From assembly GCA_963555705.1 (NCBI GenBank), contig OY743179.1, positions 19,848,692 to 19,912,691 on the forward strand: a stretch of DNA of 64,000 bases, in the 5' to 3' direction. Positions 1-10,300 of the stretch are shown here, in pieces; within the stretch, counting starts at the first letter, position 1, and every line of letters starts with the position of its first letter. Under the pieces are notes generated by a model. The model was not told the origin of the DNA and did not search any database. It was given only the letters and a program-made list of their open reading frames with translations. The position numbers were made by a program, and so were the translations under genes. This DNA is from Ligustrum vulgare (taxonomy: Eukaryota > Streptophyta > Magnoliopsida > Lamiales > Oleaceae).

Positions 1-1364
1 ACAGAAACAATCCAAATTTCTGGTATGAAATGCTCAAATGAGTTTTAGAATAAAATTTATAATCTGAAACTACAAGAAATCATCCTTCATAATAGGACAG
101 TCCATGTCCATGAATGGACAGTTCAGTGGATATACTGCATAGTTCAGTCTCCTGATATTGATAATCCAAGGCAGACAATTAGGCCACTTCACGATCCTCC
201 AAAAAATCAAGACTCAATATTCGAATTCCACACTACATAATATTCCTACCTGCAAAAACAAGAGGAAGAGTCAATAAAAGAGGGGCCATGTAACAAGTTA
301 ATAGGGGTGGAAGTAGTTGCAGTAACAGCAGTAAACTCAAAAGGGGCAAAATTGATGGTATAAGAGTTTTCTAGCGCAATAGTAGTAGCAGCATTTAATA
401 ATTATAGGAAAAACACGAAATGGATATGCAAATACATGAATTTCATTAGTCCGTGATCATCAAATGCATGTATGATCGTGTGGGAGTGAGGGTTCCACCA
501 CCCTTGACGACCATACACGGTTGGGATTTGAACAATTGCACAGATTCTAAGTACCCAATACAAGTGACACCTCAGTTAATTTTCAGTAAATCCTCTGTTT
601 TTTTTTTTTTTTTAATCTTTATTCTCTATTTTTCCCTCATTGAAGCAAAACATGAGAAGTTTCTGATACTACTGCAAAAACAAACAAAAACCTAACTGAT
701 AAACCTGTTGCACTCACTACTATATAGTAAGCTGTCGTGAAGAAGTGTGGAATAATTTTTGGTACTTTCTAAGTTTCTACACTTTCTCACAATTTTATGT
801 CTAGTATAGCCTATCGACGCAAATAATTTGTAGATTGCATGAGAAAGCTAGCCTCAACAAAAAGACACAGGATGTAAATTAATCCCGAGTGGAATCATAG
901 GTCCTTCGAAAGATCCCTTTATGCAAAATTTTAAATGGTCCTTGAAGGGCTGGGGAAATGGGAACAAATTGTGAGTATTGATTACGCTTGCTAGTTGCTT
1001 TAGACAATCAGACTTTGAAAAACAAAAGGACAAAAATCATGTGCTTGAAAAATCTTGTAGTTGTGGGTCTCAAACATTATTATATTGATTGGACGTCAAT
1101 TATTATTATATTAATTGAGCTTTTTTATTAAAAAAATTTGGGCTATTTATTAGATTAGACTGCTAGACCTGATATACTTTTGGGATCCTATGCAGTTGCA
1201 TGAGCTGCATTAGGTCAGGACCGATCCTGATTCTGAAATATAATTAAAATGAAAATAAATGTAGAGATTCCATTATCCAAAAAATAAATGAAAAAGAAAA
1301 GACGAGTTTTTTCAGGAGAAGATGAGTCATATTGAAACGTCACCTTGTTCAGTCCTGAGGAGCA
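1..1364. other. Flank 3' of the OEP16-like gene, no gene seen
   Basis: AT-rich sequence downstream of the minus-strand stop codon at 1365-1367. It should contain the 3' UTR and polyadenylation region of that gene; minus-strand AATAAA-like words occur near 1120-1260. The reverse complement near 240-255 reads like TTTGCAG/GTAGG, which could be a splice acceptor of an unseen downstream exon, but no open frame follows it. No coding similarity was recognised. Confidence 0.4.
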
Positions 1365-4300
1365 TTAGACAGATCTAGAGTTATCAGCAAAATGGTACAA
1401 AGTACAAACAAGACCGGTGACACCAGCAACCTGTTTCCAGTTTCGGGTTCCAGCACCAAAAGCTGCCCCCGCAGCAACACCGGCAGTGAAAGTATTAACC
1501 TGCAGGAGAAAAACAAAATAAACTATCAACAGCAAGTTATTTATAAAGCCCCAGTAATCTACCTTAGGAACAAATATTCAGTGTCGTCATAACAATCGCA
1601 ATCCAATATTAATGGGTGGGGTGTACATACATTTTATCTATAAATGACCTTGTGATCATCTTACATTCTTCCTCACTATATTCAAAACTTAAGAGGATGT
1701 GGAAACCAAAAACAAGTTATGCTACTTAGCATTGCTTACATTTTAACCATGAAAAAATCTCTTAGCTTAGAAATAATATGATGAAGTTATCATGGTTAGA
1801 CATTACGAAATGTATTGAATATGAACTATGGGTACCAAGATTGATTTCTACATTACCTCTGAAACTTCAAGAAATGACATTTCTATCTAGTTGAAAGAAG
1901 AATGTATTAAACACTTGTAGAGGCGAATTCGTAGTTTACTGATTTAATGGTGATGTAGTGGCATTCATTGTCTTTACGAAGTAGATGAGCAGTCCAATGA
2001 CTGTTTTTCACATCTATTTACTGATTAGTTTCTTACCGAAAGTGAATGCATTTATAAATTTTGTTTTAGACATGCATGCACATAAATATATGTATGTGTA
2101 CACGTATATCTGAATATGTTGATGTGGAGGGATAAATATTGTTAATTCAAAATAAATCTGATTCATGTATCTCGTAATTTGATAACCAAAAAAGAACACA
2201 TTTTGTTTTATGATGAAATGGAAGTTCCAAACCTAATGACTGATGCGACAATATCTCAGCTTTGTAATGACTAATGACGTATATAAGCACCGTAGACATT
2301 ATTCAATAATAACAAAAAAGAAAATGTCAACTAATAGCTCTTTGCTACGCAAATTTGCCCTTTGACCATTTCATACGGTACAGAAAGTCAAGGTGGAGTT
2401 AAGAATATTGGATCCAGGGGTGAGCAAAAAGGCAAGTAAAGTTGTAATAATGCCATTCAGTTAGTTTTAATAGAATTCTAATGAACAAATACTTGAAAAA
2501 CAAAAGATATATACACTAACCCAATCTTTTTCCCCGCGATATCTTTGAATCCCACAATGAGTAAAAGAAAATATTGCGGCAAAAAATCCTAAAGATCAGA
2601 GAATGAATGAAATCAACATAGATTGATAAATTCGAGATCATGACTATAATTGTCAGTTTAGATATAAATTGATATTTTTTATAAAATGAGTCCGCACTTT
2701 GATACAGTAAATAAAATCATAAAAGACGTGAAATGGAAAAAAAAAAAAAAAGGCATGCATAGAAAGACGGGTCAAACTGTTTGAAAATAAAGTAACGTTT
2801 AGTGCTTGATAAATTGCATAATACAAAATTCAAGTAGAATGTTTCCTTTTGCATTATAATAAAATGGCCTTTTTATTAGTACATTTTGGACCTCACAATA
2901 ATTACAAATAAATTGCCAATATAATCTTAAAGACTGTAAAATTGTATGTCCGTGTGTGCAATGACCAGGTATAGTACACTGAACCCAATATCTCCGACTC
3001 TCAACCTCAAGCAAACCCAATAACCATAGAAAGCTTCACAACTTTGAAATTGAAGCCTAAATATCCAAAAAAAACTCTCAACGGCCTTGCACTACCTAGA
3101 AGAACTCCAATTCCTTAATTCGACATGCTTCTGCTTGTTAGATAACCTTTGAGGAATAAGAAGGAAATCACAAACCCTAAAATTGTAGGAGGGAAACATG
3201 AATTGATAAGGGATAGGAATATGTGCAAAAGCCTGACTGCTACAGGGGGGATGAGGGATGGGGAGCAGAAGCGCCAATATGTGAAACCTTTGCAAAGGCG
3301 ATCATCAAATCATTCTCAAATCCATTTTGTATTAGAATTTAAAGCTTAAGTTATATAGTCTTGCTCTTTCCTCTCTCTCCACGTGAACACAAATATATTG
3401 GCCTAGATGTCTTTCTTCCACTGCTACAACACATTGACACAACCCAAAAAGAAATCCAAATCTGATACCAGTGTGTGTCATCTCACAAGTCCAGACCCAT
3501 GCAAACTTGTTGAAGAAGAGGTTCACTTCCAAGTTTGATGGACAAACAGAAAGGTTCCAAGTTCTGAAATCTTCAGTAGCATCTCTTGTTGGTATAGAAA
3601 ATTGGTTTTGACCAATTTCATGTGATTATTTAAGTGGAGCTGTTAGTCGGTTAATGAGAAATTAATTTAAATTAAGCCGCTTAAATATGTGACAATCTTG
3701 GAAAATTATGTGGAAAATTATGAAATATTCTAGAGTTAATTTAAATTAGAATATGTGTCTTTTCATTTGAAAGATTGTGACTTTTGAAATTGTTGTTTTC
3801 CAATAGATGTGTCCCTTCAATTAGAGACAAATTATAAAAGTTGAATCTTTTAAAAGGGTTGTTCCAACAATTATTTATAAACCCATATGTTAAGATTTTT
3901 ATTCATCCTTCATTCATTTTTCATGATTGCATTATCTTATTAATGCATATTCACTTCAAAATATTTTGTGCATTTATTTTGAGTAGATTTTCATATGAAG
4001 AGAGTTCAAAACATAAGTACGTTCACTAGTCTACGTAATTTGGCGTGCTCCTATTGCGAGACGTTGTCATTGTATATTAGGAGACAAATACTGAAAAACC
4101 GTTAGCACCTGTGCGAGCATTATCGTTTAAAGACAAAGAGTCAAACTCTTTACCTCAATCGAATTCATATTCATGAATTTTTGGTTTCTACTTCATTTAT
4201 TTGATTTTGATAAGTCGAAATTCTTTCAAGTTTTATGCGCGTAAAAGGTATGTTAGAATATAATTATGCATGTTAATTTTTTCCACCAATCTTAAGGTGA

Positions 4301-7300
4301 TCATTTTGCATATTATATTCTACTGAAGTTAACATGCTTTATGATAATTAAAATCGGTACATGTTATTTATTTGATACAAAATCCAGACAATTGTTGAAT
4401 TCATAAATAATTTTGTGCATTTGGTTTTGTATTGAATCGATTCATGAGTTGTGTCCTTTCCACCAAGAAGGATTTGTTGATCACCTCTCGATAAGCAATG
4501 AGCTCAAACTGAATCATTGTCTGTTTAATTTGAGGCTTAAGTCCTTTCTCAAAAACGTCTCGCCCTTCTATCTTCAATAGCCACTAATTATGGAGCAAAC
4601 TTAGCTAACCAAGCCAATTCTACCTCATACTCTGCAACTGTTCGACTCCTTTGCTCCAATTTCGTAAACTCCCTTTCTTTCTGTAAGCGAAAGCTCTTGA
4701 AAACATTTCCCAAGTGAAAGGGTCAATGTCATTTTCATATTGGCGTTGAACCATCGGCCACCAATTGTACGCATCACCTTAGAGCATGTACGTAGCAAAT
4801 TTAACCTTCTCCTCATCAGATCATCCCATGACCCAAAAGGATATCTGAATCTCAGTCAATCATTTCTCTGCTTCAAGTGGGTTAGTAGTGCCAGGAAATG
4901 ATGGTGGAGACGACAACTTAATTTCTGAAACCTTCCCTTGCTCCCGTGTCTCATTTATTCTAGACTGGTTGGTTTATCCCAAAGTAATCAATGTTTGCAT
5001 GAAGGCCTCCATGGTCATCGGAGTTTCTGGAGGGGCAGCGTCATTGTCCATCCCTTGATTTGGTCGAGTAAGAAATGTCAGCAGTCCGTAGACTTGTTTA
5101 GTATAACCCTTAGACGGAATAAATGAAAAAGGGAAAGGAAGTTCTCACCGAAGAGGCGGGAAGCTACCGCTTCTAGAATGGAAGCTTAAAGCACCGGAAG
5201 GGAATCACTTTTCTTTCTCTATTCTCTAAAAGGAAGGACGGGATTCCATCGAATGGAAAGCCTGCAATGGGGCAAGCGTTAGAATTTGGCATGATAAATG
5301 GGTACCAATCCCACGATCATTTAGGGTGATTCCGGATTCGCCCTATTTGAGCAAACTAGATCCCGTAGGGAAGAAAGGGTAGACCCTTGGCCTTGGGGAC
5401 AAGAAAAAATGGCGCGAATGAGCAAGAGTCACCTTGTTGAAGCCCTCCATATAGGCTGGAAAGATTTTGTTTTGAGTCTGGTAAGTTCCCTTTTGAGCAT
5501 TGAAATGGGTAGTCTGGGTCATTTCTAGAATAGGAGAAAAACATGCTTAAAAGTAACATTACATATTAACATACAAAAATTTACAATGCTCGAAACATTA
5601 AATAACATTTAATGATTTGAACATAACTTAACTTACTAGATGATCAAGAAAGATACACTTGAGGTGTGACTCAATACCAGACTCTTTTCGAATAAGTTTT
5701 TAAAGTCTACATAATCGCTTTTAAAACTCTTGGCTCTGATACTATAAAATGTAACACCCCAAGTTTTAAAAATTCTAAAACCTAGACGTGTTAACGTTCT
5801 ATTAACTTTCAATGCGAAACATAAATTAGTGTGTGATTGTAATTGTTTAAAAATAGTTTTTTTTAAATGAATAGTTATTTTTAGGAGAATTGATAGTTGA
5901 GATTTGGTTGAAAAGCCAAATATTGTGGACTTGACTTTTAATGGATAGTTGAGATTGAATATTGTATAAAAAAAGAGAAATTTAAAGAGAACCAAACCGG
6001 GACTTATATTAATTTTGATTTAAGTGTTATATATACATTTATTTATTTTATTCTACAGAATTTTCGACAGTCTCCCTATAAATTGGACTTAACCAACATA
6101 TAGAGGGACACTACAAAATTTCACAATACCAAAATCATTCAACATCCAACCACAACGCCACCAATCAACAAATTTTTGAAGAGGAAATTAAATCCACACA
6201 ATCTATACTCTAAATGAAATCGCGGACTTGTCAAATACTAACGAAGCACGACTTATTTAGTCAAAACTAAATGAAATCAATCAATACCACGAATGGACGA
6301 ATAAATGAATATGTAATGAATAACTTAGATAAATTCCTAGTTCAATTTTGACCATAACGCTTTTCATTACTTCGTACAAGTATTAGATGATCAATGAGAT
6401 GTTCAACATTGCATTTATACCATATCATTGCATCAGTAATCATGCATGGTCGCCAAATTTGAAAAGTTTATCGTTTTAAATGAAAAATGAGGAAAAATGA
6501 AAGCGTCTTTCTACAGATATGTATCCCAAATTCTAATAAAGAAATAAGTGTATTTTCTATGCCATGAAATATGTGAGTGAGAAATAGGACATTTTAAAGA
6601 CCCAGTCTCTGTGCCCAAGTCATTAGAACATACGTATTGTCCACTTTGGGAGAGTCTAAGCTTATCTTACTCATAGCTTTTTGACACGTCCCCAGAATTC
6701 AAGATCAAGAACTCTACCTTTTGAAAGACTTAAGTTAAAACCTGATATCAATTGGACAAAGATAGACCTAGGCTCTCCCAAAATGTACAATACATATGTT
6801 CTAATGGCTTGGGCACAGAGGTGGGATTGTTACATTCATTAATTGTAACAACTAGCCCGTGAAGCACTGAATCGCTGCGGGACAAGCGTATCGATGTCCG
6901 ACACGTATCGGACACAGTACATCTCCGACACATCATTGACGCGTGCCGGAGGCCCTTGTGGTGTGTCGGACCAGAATGCTGATGAAGAACAAGAATTGAA
7001 ACAGCTGAGGGCTGAAATAAATGTCCAGAAAAATGTCACCTAACGAAGAGGAAGATGCTAAAGCTGCTGGGAGCTGGAAGAAATAGCTAGAAGAAGAAGA
7101 TTTCCCTACCTGATGAAGAGGAAGCAACTGAAACGACAAGAAAAGCTGAGTCGGCGGGGATGAAAGCTAAAATGGGAGACTTCTAATAAAAACGAGGAAG
7201 CTAAAAAGTCATAACCCTATTTTTTATTATAAATGTATTTGATTTGAATGGACTCTATTTCTCATTTAAATGTATTAGGCCACTATTACCATTTTAACCC

Positions 7301-10300
7301 AATGAAATATCACTTCAAAAGAAGTCAAGTCTTTCTTCATATTCCCAGTAAACATAAACTGGAACACAAAAATTAGAATTTCACTCCAAAAATTTCTTTC
7401 TTCATCTTTCTCAACGATTTGAAGAATCATTTGCAAGATCAAGAAGAAGTTATTTTCAAGTTATTACACTCCTATATTATCTTACTCTTTAGAATTTTTA
7501 TCTTTTGAAATATGAGTGGTAATTTATGGATGATGATCTATCTAAACCTTTTTGGAAATATGTTATAAAACTTGATAAATCTACTGAAAAGGGTGGCAAA
7601 ATTCTTTGGCAATGCAATTTTTGTAATGCAACTAAGACAAGTTCATACACAAGGGTGAGGGCACATTTGTTAAAATTACAAGGTCATATAATTGGGACTC
7701 GTGGACAAGTAACCATGAAAGATACATGTGAAATGAAAAAAATGGAAGATGGAGCTAAGTTGAGAATGCAAACTAAGGTGGGGAAAAGGGTACCAATGTC
7801 ATCCAATAATATGACTTCTAAGGATTGCTATGTATTGGAGGAAAGGAAAAGAAAAGAAAGAATAGTGCAATAGAAAAAGCTTTTCATATGGTAACACGAG
7901 ACCAATTGGATTGTGAAATTGCTAGAATGTTCTATTCAAGTGGTTTTCCATTTAATCTTGCAAGAATTCCTTATTACCTTAGTTCTTATACTCTTGCTTC
8001 CAATAGCTGAATTTCGAGGTATTTGCCTCCTAGTTATAACAAGTTGAGAAATACTCTTCTTCAAAAAGAGAGAAAAGATGTGGAAAGGTTATTAAATCTA
8101 ATTAAAGGCATGTGGGAGGAAAAAGGAGTGACAATTGTAAGTGATAGCTGGAGTGATCCACAAAGAAAACCACTAATTAATTTTATGGCGGTGACCGAGA
8201 GTGGGCCAATGTTTTTAAAAGCAATTGATTGCTCGGGTGAAATAAAAGATAAATATTTCAATGCTAACTTGATGAAGGAGGACCGATAATGCTCCAAATT
8301 GCAAAGGTGCCGAACAAATAATTGAATTAGAATATCCTCACATTTTTTTTGGACACTGTGTTGTACACACACTAAATCTTGCTTTGAAGAACATTTGTGC
8401 CGCAAAGAATGTTGAAAATAATTTGACTACATACAAGGAATGTAATTGGATTACTAATCTTCATGATGGCGTAATGATTGTAAATTTTTTTATCATGAAC
8501 CACACTACGAGACAAGCGATGTTTAATGAATTTGTACCATTGAAGTTGCTTTATTCAACGTGACCTTCAAGCTTTCGTTATTAGTGATGGATGATCATTT
8601 TATTGAGAAGATGACATGACAAAGGCAAGTTTTGTGAAATTGAAAGTGCTTGATGATCTTTGGTAGGACTCTATAAGTTATGTTCTTTCCTTCACTTCAC
8701 TCATTTATGACATGCTTAGATTTCGTGATACGGATAAAGCTCGACTTCACTTGGTTTATGATATGTGGATGCTATGATTGAGAAAGTGAGGAATAATTTA
8801 TAGGCATGAGAAAAAAGCTCAAGAAGAGGTATCGTCATTTTACAATGTTGCATCGAATACTTGTAGATCATTGGAACAAGAATAACACTCCACTTCATTG
8901 TTTGCCTCATTCTCTAAATCCAAGGTAATTTCTAAATTTTAATTAATTAATTTATTTATTATTTATTTGCATGATCATAATGTTCATAATTTTTAGTTAG
9001 TTATTGAATGAATTGTCATTTCTTTAATTTTTCTCTTATTTAGGTACTATAGCGAGGAATGACTTAGTGAGGATCCCATTTGACTTGCACCACATAGATA
9101 TGTTGAGGTTTCGAGAGAAAGAATAAAATGCTTCAAGTACCCGAAGAACACAATATTGTGAATATGGAGTGTGCTAAATTTTCAACTATGGAAGAGGACT
9201 TTGGTTAGTTGGAATCTATCCATGATCGTTACCACTTGGACCCGAAGACTTGTGGGTTATCTATGTGCTTGCACACCTACGCTTCAATGTTATGCCTTGA
9301 AATTATTGGAGCAACCATCTTCTTCATCTTGTTGTGAGCAAAGTTGGAGTACTCATTCGTTTTTGCATTCTCTTAAACAGAATAAACGGACTCCAAAACA
9401 TGCGGAAGATTTAGTTTTTGTCCATAGCAATCTTCATCTCTTGTCAAGGAGAAGTGCACAATGTTCAAAGGGAGAGACTAAAATGTGTGATATCGGTGAA
9501 GATGCATTTGATACATTTGAAGATGTTAGTGTGCTTGAAGTTGCTAATTTGTCTCTAGATGAATCAGAATTGGAGGCGATAGTATTTGCAAATGATGAAG
9601 ATTTTGTAGAGGTTCAAGATGAATGATGTACTTAATTTTGTTTTTACTTTTTGGAATTTGTGATAATACTTATTAAGAAACGTGTATTACCGTAAGAACT
9701 CGTGTCGAATGTTTTATGAAAAATCACGTGTCGACGTGTCCAATACGTATCGTGTCTGATACTCGTATCTGTGTCGATGCTTCTTAGTAACTAGTTATAT
9801 TTAATAAGACACAAAATATGACATATTACCGTAAGTCTCGCTATATGCGTCGAAGACATAATACCATTAAGCAATTGATCTCAATTGGTGTAAACTTGTG
9901 GATCCACTAAGAAAAAAGTTTACCAAGAGATCAAGTATACTATACATCGAAGGAAATGTGCTTAAAGCCTAATATGTAAGCATATTTGTAATGGTAACTT
10001 TGTACTACCCCTTGTTGGTCCCGAGGGACGGAGGAGGCTAGGTTAACCGAAAGCTGGTTATCAGTTCAAGAACGTAAGGTGCCCCTAACCTTGCTGACTA
10101 GAGATTCCAAAATATTGGTTCAATGGGATAACTAAATTATGAAGATTCAAAACCGTGTGTGAGTATTCTTGTCTTGATTTACACCAACAACTGAACAGTT
10201 CAAAACATCATGTTCACTGATTAAACAAGTAAATTCGATAGTATTTCACTAAGGCGGGTTCAAAGTCAGAAACTATATCTCCTGATGCATAGCTTTCCGC

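Noticed and set aside
2799..3020. Candidate OEP16 exon (reads VGDIGF on the minus strand)
   Set aside because: A much better exon with exact phase and family match was found at 12148-12181.
5636..5995. 119-aa minus-strand frame
   Set aside because: It runs across the primer site and LTR end of the gypsy element and has no domain.
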